A stretch of 64,000 bases of DNA from Spongilla lacustris (GCA_949361645.1 OX442436.1:5824386-5888385), one strand, 5' to 3'. Numbered from the stretch's first letter, positions 9,701 through 19,336 are shown. Notes: generated by a model not told the origin, from the sequence alone. Program-made: numbers and translations.

Positions 9701-12700
9701 TGTCCTGCAACAATTGCGGTACATCTGCCATGGTGGCATGTTTGAAAGGTATTTATTTTTGAGTGTTTGTATTCCAATTAATTCAATGTGTGGCAAGGCA
9801 TTGAAAGACTTATTCTTTTCTAAGCATACGCTCCACACAATGTGCAGCATTCTAATTAAAGAGCTTATGCTTCATAAGCACATATATCAGCCAGGAGCCG
9901 AAAGAAAGGTTAGAGATTAAGAGATGTGCATGCATCATATGGCACTCACTTCTTAGGCTATGAACCACTCCTATATATTTTGTCCTCCTTGCCTCTTGTA
10001 TCTGAAGGTAAGCTAATAACCATACAACTGGGGTAAGTTGCACTGACAAAGTTTCAGGCTATAATGCAGTTGTAACTCAAGACTTTTCTACTGCCAATTG
10101 TGGGGAGTTCATCCAGCTGAGGTACATGTAGATATGATGTGTTCTTCATAATACATAGCACTTCTTCCATTTTTAGATGCATGCAATATGGAATTCTACT
10201 TGGAGTGTTCAGAACATCGAGTGGCATGGTAAATTCCTTAGTTCAAGGGTTTGACTCACTACTAGCTGGAGGGCAACCCTTGCTCAATGAATAAAACTGC
10301 CCTGTTGTTGAGCTCAGCAACGTTTTTCTTACCATCTCCAGTGACAACATCAAACAACCTGTGTCAATCATCCGCAACACATATGTATTCCAAGAAGGTG
10401 CTTCTGTGCAGAGAAGAAATATGCTAGAATATCATCAGGACTGGACAAATAGATTGTATTGCTATATGTATATTGCATTAATTTACTGTTTAATAAGATC
10501 TTTAATCAACATATTATTATCAATGTAATCCTGAAATATATATGTTTCATATATGACACATTATGATATTATCTATCTGTACCAGACTGTTCTAACAACC
10601 TGTACCAGATGACTGCTGATCATATATGTATCAATAAGTGATAGAAATGATTACATTCTGACCCAATCATTAATCAGATATGTACCGTATCTATATTATT
10701 GGCTGTGTACAATGATGTACGTAAGTCCTCGAACGAGGTAAACAACTGTAAATGAGTTTTGTACAAGAACTAAGCTAATTGCCAACACGGTATCCATTGT
10801 GGCCTCCTAGTAGTACCAAATGACATTTAAAAACGTATCTAAAGCAGCTCTTAATTGCGTAGGAAAAAAGTGTCCTTCGCAACGCTTCGTGACCGAAAAA
10901 CTTACAACCGCGTCACTTTGAAATCATACAGGTCCGTGTCCACTATAGATATAAGGCAGACGACAACGCCAAATGTCTAGGCGATAGTTAAACTATCTAA
11001 ATATATGCTTTCCAGACAATTAGGGGCCTTCCGACTAATTTTTAGAAAGTTGGGTTCGACAAAAAAACTGTTCTATTCTCACGGACCCGGTGTTAAACAT
11101 GCAACCAAACATCTTCCTCTCCTCCCCTCCCCTCCCCTCCCCTCCCCTCCCCTCCCCTCCCCTCCCCTCCCCTCCCCTCCCCTCCCCTCCCCTCCCCTCC
11201 CCTCCCCTCCCCTCCCCTCCCCTCCCCTCCCCTCCCCTCCCCTCCCCTCCCCTCCCCTCCCCTCCCCTCCCCTCCCCTCCCCTCCCCTCCCCTCCCCTCC
11301 CCTCCCCTCCCCTCCCCTCCCCTCCCCTCCCCTCCCCTCCCCTCCCCTCCCCTCCCCTCCCCTCCCCTCCCCTCCCCTCCCCTCCCCTCCCCTCCCCTCC
11401 CCTCCCCTCCCCTCCCCTCCCCTCCCCTCCCCTCCCCTCCCCTCCCCTCCCCTCCCCTCCCCTCCCCTCCCCTCCCCTCCCCTCCCCTCCCCTCCCCTCC
11501 CCTCCCCTCCCCTCCCCTCCCCTCCCCTCCCCTCCCCTCCCCTCCCCTCCCCTCCCCTCCCCTCCCCTCCCCTCCCCTCCCCTCCCCTCCCCTCCCCTCC
11601 CCTCCCCTCCCCTCCCCTCCCCTCCCCTCCCCTCCCCTCCCCTCCCCTCCCCTCCCCTCCCCTCCCCTCCCCTCCCCTCCCCTCCCCTCCCCTCCCCTCC
11701 CCTCCCCTCCCCTCCCCTCCCCTCCCCTCCCCTCCCCTCCCCTCCCCTCCCCTCCCCTCCCCTCCCCTCCCCTCCCCTCCCCTCCCCTCCCCTCCCCTCC
11801 CCTCCCCTCCCCTCCCCTCCCCTCCCCTCCCCTCCCCTCCCCTCCCCTCCCCTCCCCTCCCCTCCCCTCCCCTCCCCTCCCCTCCCCTCCCCTCCCCTCC
11901 CCTCCCCTCCCCTCCCCTCCCCTCCCCTCCCCTCCCCTCCCCTCCCCTCCCCTCCCCTCCCCTCCCCTCCCCTCCCCTCCCCTCCCCTCCCCTCCCCTCC
12001 CCTCCCCTCCCCTCCCCTCCCCTCCCCTCCCCTCCCCTCCCCTCCCCTCCCCTCCCCTCCCCTCCCCTCCCCTCCCCTCCCCTCCCCTCCCCTCCCCTCC
12101 CCTCCCCTCCCCTCCCCTCCCCTCCCCTCCCCTCCCCTCCCCTCCCCTCCCCTCCCCTCCCCTCCCCTCCCCTCCCCTCCCCTCCCCTCCCCTCCCCTCC
12201 CCTCCCCTCCCCTCCCCTCCCCTCCCCTCCCCTCCCCACCCCTCCCCTCTCCTCCCCTCCCCTCCCCTCCCCTCCCCTCCCCTCCCTGCTCTGCCCCTCA
12301 CTCTTCCCTCCCAAAAGCCAATGTATCAGGAGTGGAGGTAGTAGCCATCAACACAACATCTGTCAGGGTGTCCTGGCTAGCTGTCCAGCTCCCTCCAGAT
12401 GGCATCCTTACAGGGTACACTGTGTATTATCGTTCTCTTACCAACACTTCAAAGAGGCAGTCTGGTGGGTACACCAGTCAGACCTTCCCTCCAACCACCA
12501 CCTCTGGTGACATCATCAACCTCAATCCTAATGGTGTGTACCAGTTTAGTGTGGTTGCCATGGTGACTATCATGGGGCAGCTGTACAGTGGAGCCATCGC
12601 TCCATCAGGAAGTCCCACCATCAGCCCAGGTTAGGAAGTGATGTCATTCATCCATTCCTATATATTGTAGTGCTATTGCCGAGTGAGTCTTATAGCAATC

Positions 12701-13300
12701 ACGTATAATTATCAGCAGACTGCTATAAAAGGGCAATAATAGGGTTTATATACATTTACCAGCGCATGCGTAGAGCTGCACAGCTAAACACCCACACATG
12801 CGTAGATACACCAAAATATATGTCCATATAGCATCGCTACAATATGATGCCACTCCTCCACCCATGATGTAGGGGGAAGCCCCTCCTCTGCCACTGGTTC
12901 TGGTGCTGCTATTGGAGGAGTTGTGGGGGGAGTGGCTGGAGGAGCAGTCTTTATAATATTTGTCACCATGGCAACACTGCTATTGATGAGAAGAAGCGCT
13001 ATATTGCTATGTGATCATGCTGGCCAATGTTTGTTACAGAGCTGCCAGATCTGCTGACAAGAGGTAGCCATGTCTCATTTAGTAAACATTCCATATATCC
13101 CTGTGATCTCCCAATGCAGTGGTGTGATAGCCATGACAGGGTGTGCTGCATATGGAGAAATACGTACTGGAGGAGGACAGCAGTCATATGATGTGGTGCA
13201 GATGGACATGCAGCAGTGTGAAGCATATGGAGAAGTAGTAGTAAAAGATGTACAGGGAACATATGAAGAAGTTGGTCTTTCTAATTATCACCGAATATAA
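5578..13300 (+). CDS. Receptor gene 1: Ig-Ig-Ig-FN3-FN3-FN3-TM receptor with tyrosine-motif tail exons (5' incomplete, TM donor deleted)
   Basis: Exons by GT/AG and frame: 5578-5871, 5926-6273 and 6329-6658 (three Ig domains; each has Cys, Trp and YxC, e.g. TWTSYP then GLYVC), 6772-6957 plus 7008-7100 (one FN3 split by an intron), 7151-7414 (FN3), 12318-12629 (FN3), 12873 to about 12995 (membrane span, small G/A/V-rich helix then MRRS), 13040-13063 (24-nt exon), 13120-13300 (tail). All introns through the ectodomain are phase 1. The protein would be a type I surface receptor. The FN3 exons at 7151 and 12318 are close relatives of those in genes 2a/2b, while the TM and tail are those of gene 3. 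Two oddities: the start is missing, and 15 bp containing the TM exon donor are absent compared with gene 3, so the spliced protein may stop soon after the membrane. A 3.65-kb transposon and a 1.17-kb satellite enlarge the intron 7415-12317. Confidence 0.75.
6706..6750. repeat. (CA)n microsatellite in gene 1 intron
   Basis: Uninterrupted CA dinucleotides between the Ig3 and FN3 exons. Confidence 0.95.
7440..11092 (+). mobile_element. 3.65-kb terminal-inverted-repeat DNA transposon in gene 1 intron (CMC/CACTA-like candidate), flanked by TTAA
   Basis: The left end CACCGGATCCGTGAGAA at 7440 is matched in inverse orientation by the right end ending CACGGACCCGGTG at 11092. Similarity extends about 70 bp on each side (TTTTGTCGAAC, AGTCGGAA). 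Both ends abut TTAA (7436-7439 and 11093-11096), so the target duplication is TTAA or TAA. Inside is a decayed multi-exon transposase-like gene (8866-9780). Termini beginning CAC with a 3-bp duplication would fit CMC/CACTA; a TTAA duplication would fit Kolobok or piggyBac instead. The coding remnant resembles proteins I associate with Plavaka-like CMC elements, so class is uncertain but the element boundaries are clear. Confidence 0.8.
8866..9780 (+). pseudogene. Decayed transposase-like gene inside the 7440-11092 element
   Basis: Spliced fragments read as one protein. An exon to 9044 ends HIPANIY and joins in phase to an exon at 9090 ([28 protein letters not shown]). After a disrupted part, 9365-9560 reads [20 protein letters not shown] and [12 protein letters not shown], and 9620-9770 reads ERFESFN-like, then [10 protein letters not shown] and RYICHGGMF. 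The signature of a glutamate/phenylalanine FESFN block followed by NRQxPSxD is typical of a large transposase-like family in fungi and lower metazoa. Frame breaks near 9225 and 9540 and missing start/end mark it as inactive. Confidence 0.55.
11120..12286 (+). repeat. (CCCCT)n satellite, about 1.17 kb, directly upstream of an FN3 splice acceptor
   Basis: About 230 near-perfect CTCCC pentamers; the only deviations are near 12237-12250. It begins 24 bp after the transposon end and ends about 30 bp before the acceptor of the 12318 exon, so on the sense strand it forms one giant polypyrimidine tract. ORFs of 400-500 codons on both strands here (PLPSP and GEGRG repeats) are artefacts of a 5-bp period without stops. 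Confidence 0.97.
13040..13300 (+). CDS. Gene 1 tail exons: 24-nt microexon (13040-13063) and last exon with four YxxI/V motifs (13120-13300)
   Basis: The 24-nt exon (phase 2 in, phase 2 out) encodes a basic [12 protein letters not shown] segment. The last exon reads YGEI, eight residues, YDVV, nine residues, YGEV, eight residues, YEEV, then YHRI at the very end. This is two ITAM-like pairs. The same exons occur in gene 3 (41726-41992). Whether they can be reached in gene 1 is doubtful because the TM exon has lost its donor. Confidence 0.75.
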
Positions 13301-13318
13301 TGTTAATCACATCCTGTA

Positions 13319-13335
13319 CCCCCCCCCCCCCCCCT
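13319..13335 (+). repeat. poly-C tract
   Basis: A run of C just downstream of the gene 1 stop. Confidence 0.9.
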
Positions 13336-13401
13336 CTCAATGACATACTGCCCCTCCCCACTCACCCTCATGTGTTTTTTGAGATAAGTGTTACTATGTT
13401 A

Positions 13402-13922
13402 GCAAGTGGTATGCCTACTATACCATTAGGTGCCCAGGCCATACTATACCATTAGGTGCCCAGGCCATACTATACCATTAGGTACCCAGGCCATACTATA
13501 CCATCAGGTGCCCAGGCCATACTATACCATTAGGTGCCCAGGCCATACTATACCATTAGGTGCCCAGGCCATACTATACCATTAGGTGCCCAGGCCATAC
13601 TATACCATTAGGTGCCCAGGCCATACTATACCATTAGGTGCCCAGGTCATACTATACCATCAGGTGCCCAGGCCATACTATACCATTAGGTACCCAGGCC
13701 ATACTATACCATCAGGTGCCCAGGCCATACTATACCATTAGGTGCCCAGGCCATACTATACCATTAGGTGCCTATACCATCAGGTGCCCAGGCCATACTA
13801 TACCATTAGGTACCCAGGCCATACTATACCATCAGGTGCCCAGGCCATACTATACCATTAGGTGCCCAGGCCATACTATACCATTAGGTGCCCAGGCCAT
13901 ACTATACCATTAGGTACCCAGG
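13402..13922 (+). repeat. 26-bp minisatellite (unit ACCATTAGGTGCCCAGGCCA + TACTAT), about 20 copies
   Basis: Tandem units with few substitutions (TTAGGT/CAGGTG/TACCC variants) and one shortened unit near 13770. The same unit is present in inverse orientation at 41466-41622 downstream of gene 3, so it belongs to the duplicated 3' flank of these receptor genes. Confidence 0.95.
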
Positions 13923-13965
13923 CCTCCCCATAGTGTGTCCCTTTCATTGTCTTCGGAGCCAGAGC

Positions 13966-14398
13966 ATGAAGGGTTAATTACGCCAGAGCGTGAAGGGTTA
14001 ATTGCACCAGAGCATGAAGGGTTAATTACACCAGAGCATGAAATGTTAATTACACCAGAGCATGAAGTGCTAATTACACCAGAGCATGAAGGGTTAATTG
14101 CACCAGACCATGAAGGGTTAATTGCACTAGAGCATGAAGTGTTAATTACACCAGAGCATGAAGGGTTAATTGCACTAGAGCATGAAGTGTTAATTACACC
14201 AGAGCATGAAGGGTTAATTACACCAGAGCATGAAGGGTTAATTACACCAGAGCATGAAGGGCTAATTACACCAGAGCATGAAGGGTTAATTACACCAGAG
14301 CATGAAGGGTTAATTACACCAGAGCATGAAGGGTTAATCACACCAGAGCATGAAGGGTTAATCACACCAGAGCATAAAGATTACACCAGAGCATGAAG
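13966..14398 (+). repeat. 24-bp minisatellite (unit GAGCATGAAGGGTTAATTAC + ACCA), about 18 copies
   Basis: The period is a multiple of three without stops, which creates false ORFs of ~150 codons on both strands. It is the inverse counterpart of 41064-41430. Confidence 0.95.
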
Positions 14399-14562
14399 AA
14401 CTAATTACACCAGAGCATGTAGGACTAATTACACCTGAGCTGGCTGAGCATGTAGGACAACTCTGTATTAATTTGTAAATCGATATTTTATTATTACGTC
14501 ACGCTCGTCTTACATCACTGTGTATGTTGCTATAAATACACACGCGTGGGTACGAGATAAAC

Positions 14563-14640
14563 AATAACCGGACGGGAACGAACAACGACGAAAAGAAGGC
14601 GGTGTCATACGCTCACGTGGTACATATTTATAGCATGTCG
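14563..14640 (-). promoter_or_regulatory. Inverted copy of a TATA-containing cassette found inside the 7440-11092 transposon
   Basis: Positions 14563-14640 are similar to the reverse complement of about 7930-7998: shared blocks are AATAACCGGACGGGAACGAA, CTCACGTGG and CATATTTATAGCA. A second, oppositely facing TTGCTATAAATACAC block lies at 14529-14544. Both contain a TATAAATA box and a CACGTG or CGCGTG element, so a promoter role is plausible but unproven. Confidence 0.45.
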
Positions 14641-14812
14641 TATACATGTACATGTAGAGCTCAGTGCCAGCAACGGCAACAGTGGAATCTGGTGTTTTAC
14701 TAATCGTATTCATGACACTTTTATAGCATGTCGTATACATGTACATGTAGAGCTCAGTGCCAGCAACGGCAACAGTGGAATCTGGTGTTTTACTAATCGT
14801 ATTCATGACACT
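14627..14812. repeat. 93-bp tandem duplication
   Basis: Two almost identical copies starting at TAGCATGTCGTATACATG (14631 and 14724), ending at the CATGACACTT boundary. Confidence 0.9.
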
Positions 14813-15093
14813 TCAAATCCTACCGTAGGTCCCGACAATATGCATGTCAGTAAGTTATCTTTCTCCGGCGCGGTAGTACACATAAAAAAAGAATGGGTGA
14901 TTGAAAACTGCATCAGCTCCTGTCGGTATGAGTACAGTTTCTTAGCATGCATAATGATAATTTACATCAACGTCAGAGCCACTCCCCACTAATCAGATGA
15001 AGACGGCTCCGGCTCCGTTTCTGTTATTAGGCCTACTACATGTAGTAATCATTTTCCATCAAGTGTGCATAGTATTTACAGAGATAATATATC

Positions 15094-15373
15094 TACAAGA
15101 TATAAAAAACATTCTCTCTGAGAAAGTTAGTGGCATATAGGATTTAAAGGCAATGGTGGTGTAAAAAGGAAGAGAACAAGGGATTCAGTGGAGATACAAT
15201 AATTATTCCTATATTTAGCAACATAATTGTAATGGCGTTCTATACAGTGCTAAATATAGGAATAACTATTGTATCTCCACTGAATCCCTTGTTCTCTTCC
15301 TTTTTACACCACCATTGCCTTTAAATCCTATATGCCACTAACTTTCTCAGAGAGAATGTTTTGTATATCTTGT
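15094..15373. mobile_element. Foldback (long inverted repeat) MITE-like element, about 280 bp
   Basis: Left arm from ACAAGATATAAAAAACATTC and right arm ending GAATGTTTTGTATATCTTG pair over about 120 bp with few mismatches around a loop of about 35 bp (about 15208-15245). No coding capacity. No convincing target duplication was found. Confidence 0.85.
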
Positions 15374-15541
15374 TTCATTCATTTTTTTAAATAAGTGACT
15401 ACTAGTATATAGGTGTACATGTAGTACAATGTAGAAGTAAATACGATTGTACGATAAAATCCAACCGTTGTAATTCCCATGTTTATTGTCTAGCAACACA
15501 ATAATTATATTTACAGTTATGTTACATTTGCAGCTGTTCCA

Positions 15542-15814
15542 TTAGTTCGAAACTCGCGTGCCAAGCTTTCCCTCTGAGTTCAGTTCATAACGTCGCATCT
15601 TAGAAGCTCGCACCGCAACAGAATTCTTTTCCTGTTGCCACCTCTTAGAAGCTCGGTTCGACCCCAGATTTGCTCTGTACATGTCACGAGCAGACGCCCG
15701 CCTTTGTTCAGCATCAGCATCGTACCGAACTCGGGAGGACTCTAACTCATAGTCTCGATTTAGGAGGTATTCCTCTCGTCGCTAAGCTTTCCTCTTTCGT
15801 AGCCGTAAAGGCAT
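15542..15814 (-). pseudogene. Fragment with basic RASKR/RASAR repeats as seen at N-termini of Helitron-like and other element proteins; in-frame stop at codon 11
   Basis: The reverse strand from ATG at 15814 reads MPLRLRKRKA, a TAG, then about 80 codons open to a TAA at 15542. The open part has a repeated pattern of R-A-S-(A/K)-(R/M) followed by R/Y-rich stretches (RRASARDMYRANL, RASKRWQQEKN, RASKMRRYELN). Arrays of such basic repeats precede Helitron or OTU/PIF1-type element proteins in cnidarians and sponges, to my recollection. The recognition is by pattern only. Confidence 0.4.
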
Positions 15815-16121
15815 TTTGACAAAAACAACTTCGCTAGCTAAAAGTGGTGAGCAAAACTAAAAACACAAATGAAACTCCAATCATACCACGAGACACAATT
15901 CTTATTATACGTGAAACATTGTCATAGAAACGGTTTTAATATAGCTATGTATAGCGATTACGTATATCTCGGCGCGCGAAAACAGCTGCAAATTACGTAT
16001 ATTGGTTACATGCTTTATTTATATATCTGATACCTGAAGATGTATTGTCAGATTTTTCTACGATTTTTGGTGTTATTGGCGCTCTTTAAAACCTTTCCTA
16101 TCACGAGTTATACTCACCCAT

Positions 16122-16155
16122 AAAGACGACGACGACGACGACGACGACGACGACT
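16122..16155 (+). repeat. (GAC)n trinucleotide microsatellite
   Basis: About ten GAC units. Confidence 0.95.
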
Positions 16156-16727
16156 ATGGACAAATTACGGTCTGGGAACGAGTACTACGAGCTTTTTTGT
16201 TCTCGTAAAGTAAACGGTCTGGCGACTTGAACAAAACATGAAAATGATCGTCTTTCCCTTGTGGATCGATAGCAATAAAGAGCTAAACTATCCGTTTCTC
16301 GGTTCGTGAGTTATACGTGGGACGCGTTTTTTAATGATTTCATGATACGGCACAAATCCTATATGAGAGTTACTGCCGTAACTCTCGATAATTATATTAT
16401 CTCTGGTATTTGGTGGGGGCAAAACTCAAGCATCAAAATCAGGCTAAGGGCCAGACGCCTGATATTAGTAGGAAAGAACTCCGTAATCTTCTTATATACG
16501 CACTATAATACCGAAGCACGTTAGATGATGACGTGTGTGCATGTATTATTGTTAAGCGGTTAGCCAATGAAATGTTAAAGAACTAAATGAATAAAACCTC
16601 GGAAACCTAAAGCAGTTGGCTCTCACTAAGGCTAGGCCTAGGTGGCTGTATATTCCAAAGATGTTCCTGGACTTGGGTTGGTTTAGCCTGGTGGAAAGAC
16701 GACCAGCAAGCTTAGAAAAAGCCACCA

Positions 16728-17382
16728 CTGCAGTCAGACCTTCCCTCCAACCACCATCTCTGGTGACATCACCAACCTCAATCCTAATGGTGTGTACCAG
16801 TTTACTAGTGTGGTTGCAACTTGCAATGGTGATCATCATGGGACAGCTGTACAGTGGAGCAATAGATGTATCATTGTCAGTTAACTCCTCCACCATTAAT
16901 GGTGAGGCCATCCGGCTTGTTGGTTCTAATCATCAGTACAAATCATTATGGTATACAAAATATTACAGGTCCTTCTAGTAGCTGTTCTAACTACTATTCT
17001 GGAGGAGTGCTTGCAGGAGCACTTGTTGTTGCGTTTGTGGTCCCTGTTATCACCATGGTGATCATTAATTAATATAGTGGTGGTGACCTATGTGAGGAAA
17101 AGAAGGTGTGGTCACAGTACTAGTATGTTTATGTGTAAGGAAAGTCTGACATCTGCCAACACAGTGATATTTTTGCTGCTGGGTCAAGGAAAGTACCTTC
17201 TGACAACTGACAACTGGTAAAGGTTAAAGTCATGTCATGTTTGAACCAATTATACATACATCATGTTTAAACCAATACATACTATCTCTCTCAGTGGTAT
17301 GATCGCCATGATGTCATGTGATGCATATGGTGAGATAAGAACAAATAGACAGGACTGCTATGAAGTGGTTGAACACAAGTGA
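16728..17382 (+). pseudogene. Receptor pseudogene of the gene-2 type (FN3 remnant, TM exon, tail exon)
   Basis: Partial copy of the last FN3 exon (about 16728-16901, starting at the SQTFPPTT region), the TM exon (16969-17134) and the tail exon (17295-17382). The FN3 part has small insertions near 16805 and 16820 that break the frame. The TM exon carries a 4-bp TTAA insertion near 17070 that makes a stop right after the membrane helix (VITMVIIN). The acceptor of the 10-nt microexon is changed from AG to GG. Yet the tail exon is intact and reads YGEI-x7-YEVV. The flank through the 51-bp minisatellite is an inverted copy of the 3' flank of genes 2a and 2b. Confidence 0.8.
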
Positions 17383-17669
17383 GCATGCTTACTGAAGTGA
17401 ACATATTTTGCGTTATCTTGATGTAGGATATTTATCACCCCATATGGACACTTTTCATTCATTTGTGTGTAGTGACATAAGTAGATGAATGCAAGCACAC
17501 ATTTTGGTAGACATGTTCATAACATCTGACTAAAGCACTCTGAATTCAGCACACCCTTCTCCCCAGACCTACAAACTGTTTTGTTGTCAGATGAAATTAC
17601 AATTGTTATAATTATGTGGAAAGAGAAGCTGCTTTGCAGTTGATGCTGAAAGATACATGCTTATCCCGG

Positions 17670-18150
17670 AGGTAATGAGCACATGGACTTCAGGGTGGGG
17701 CCATTGGAGGGAGGGTAGGGAGGTAATGAGCACATGGACTGAAAGGTGGGGCCATTGGAGGGAGGGTAGGGAGGTAATGAGCACATGGACTGAAGGGTGG
17801 GGCCATTGGAGGGAGGGTAGGGAGATAATGAGCACATGGACTGAAGGGTGGGGCCATTGAAGGGAGGGTAGGGAGGTAATGAGCACATGGACTGAAGGGT
17901 GGGGCCATTGGAGGGAGGGTAGGGAGGTAATGAGCACATGGACTGAAGGGTGGGGCCATTGGAGGGAGGTAGGGAGGTAATGAGCACATGGACTTCAGGG
18001 TGGAACCATTGGAGGGAGGGTAGGGAGGTAATGAACACATGGACTGAAGGGTGGGGCCATTGGAGGGAGGGTAGGGAGGTAATGAGCACATGGACTGAAG
18101 GGTGGGGCCATTGGAGGGAGGTAATGAGCACATGGACTGAAGGGTGGAGC
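17670..18150 (+). repeat. 51-bp minisatellite downstream of the receptor pseudogene, about 10 copies
   Basis: Unit contains GAGCACATGGACTGAAGGGT and GGGGCCATTGGAGGGAGGGT. The same unit follows the 3' ends of gene 2a (20851-20936) and gene 2b (26463-27617) in inverse orientation. Confidence 0.95.
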
Positions 18151-18193
18151 CATTATGAAGGTTTGTACAAGGAACATGAGAACTGCAGCTAGG

Positions 18194-18860
18194 TTAGACA
18201 TCCCCAATCAGAAGACACTGCTGTATAAAGATAAACAACATGTTTCTGTTTAAGACCAAACAGTGTTTAACGCAAAAGCAGCTAGTTTTTGTGGGCAGAC
18301 TAATCTTGGGATAGCCCATCCATAGGACACAGTGGGGGAGCCTGTTGCCCAGCTCGAGCAATGCATTTATAGTCCAAGCCACTCTTCCACCTGAAATCAG
18401 TTTTTCCACTCCACCCATCATCGTCTTCTCATGAGGTCTGGGCTCAACCCCTCTCATTTCAACACTCACAGCTTCTGGACTAGGAGCCACCACTGCAGCT
18501 GCCTTTCCTTTACCAAGATCATGCAACTCTCAACTCAGCCTTCCTAATGTACTTCCACCACACGCCATCCCACCTGTCTTCAGAAGCTTTGATGGCAGCT
18601 GCACCTTGAACAGAAACTACTTAGTATCCCCCATGCACAATTTTTAATTTGCCATGTATTTTGCCCATAATCATACAACTTAAGTCTGTCATGCCACTTT
18701 GGGGGAACTGTCACTTGGGCAGAGCTGTACAAATTTCCCCTTAATTTGGCTAGCCCAGTCTGGACCAGCGTCCAGATCTGGGAGACAGGTTCCAGCTTGT
18801 GGCCTGCATCGCAGTGGACCTGTTTAGCCTTGGGGCAGGGTGCTCCCCTATTCACCCATG
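18194..18860 (-). other. Possible decayed coding region, unidentified
   Basis: Two minus-strand open stretches (18194-18526 with EMRGVEPRPHEKTMMGGVEKL; 18580-18855 with HCDAGHKLEPVSQIWTLVQTG) have a composition more protein-like than the surroundings. No family is recognised; possibly a decayed mobile-element protein. Confidence 0.25.
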
Positions 18861-18928
18861 GGATATTCTAGCCTGGCAGCAATCAGTCAAACCAAACCAC
18901 ATTGCTTGCAAGATTGAGGCAGTAGCTA

Positions 18929-18982
18929 GTCATCACTACTCTGAATGGCAAAGTGCACTTTGCCATTCAGAGTAGTGATGAC
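18929..18982. repeat. Perfect 54-bp palindrome (27-bp arms, no spacer)
   Basis: The left arm starting GTCATCACTACTCTGAATGG is the exact reverse complement of the right arm ending CCATTCAGAGTAGTGATGAC, meeting at GTGCAC. Confidence 0.95.
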
Positions 18983-19171
18983 AGCTTGTGGCCTGCATCA
19001 CAGTAGATCACCAACCTTACTATCTCTACAGGCAGCACACACATCAATTAATCTGTCAGAGATACCAATGCCTACCTGCCACTTTGAACCACCATACATC
19101 TAGCAGTGATATTTTATGTGCACAACTGGTCTGGAGGTCAAACACTTGCAATGGGCATCACTCCTTGTTGC

Positions 19172-19336
19172 AGCCCAACACAAAGCCTACTCCATAATTA
19201 CCTTCATTAGCCCAACACAAAGCCTACTCCATAATTACCTTCATTAGCGCAGCACAAAGCCTACTCCATAAATACCTTCATTAGCCCAACACAAAGCCTA
19301 CTCCATAATTACCTTCATTAGCCCAACACAAAGCCA
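19172..19336 (+). repeat. 37-bp tandem repeat, about 4.4 copies
   Basis: Unit AGCCCAACACAAAGCCTACT followed by CCATAATTACCTTCATT. Confidence 0.93.

Noticed and set aside
11005..12634. Open frames of 400-514 codons on both strands (proline/serine- or glycine/glutamate/arginine-rich)
   Set aside because: Pure by-product of the CCCCT satellite; only the terminal FN3 exon (12318-12629) is real.
13910..14396. Repetitive 150-codon ORFs on both strands, and the similar one at 41024-41476
   Set aside because: 24-bp minisatellite artefact.
13402..14398. CRISPR-like appearance of regular short repeats
   Set aside because: Units are contiguous with no unique spacers, and the genome is eukaryotic.
15655..15675. 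tRNA-like GGTTCGACCCC box
   Set aside because: No matching A box or cloverleaf; it lies in the reverse of a coding-like repeat.
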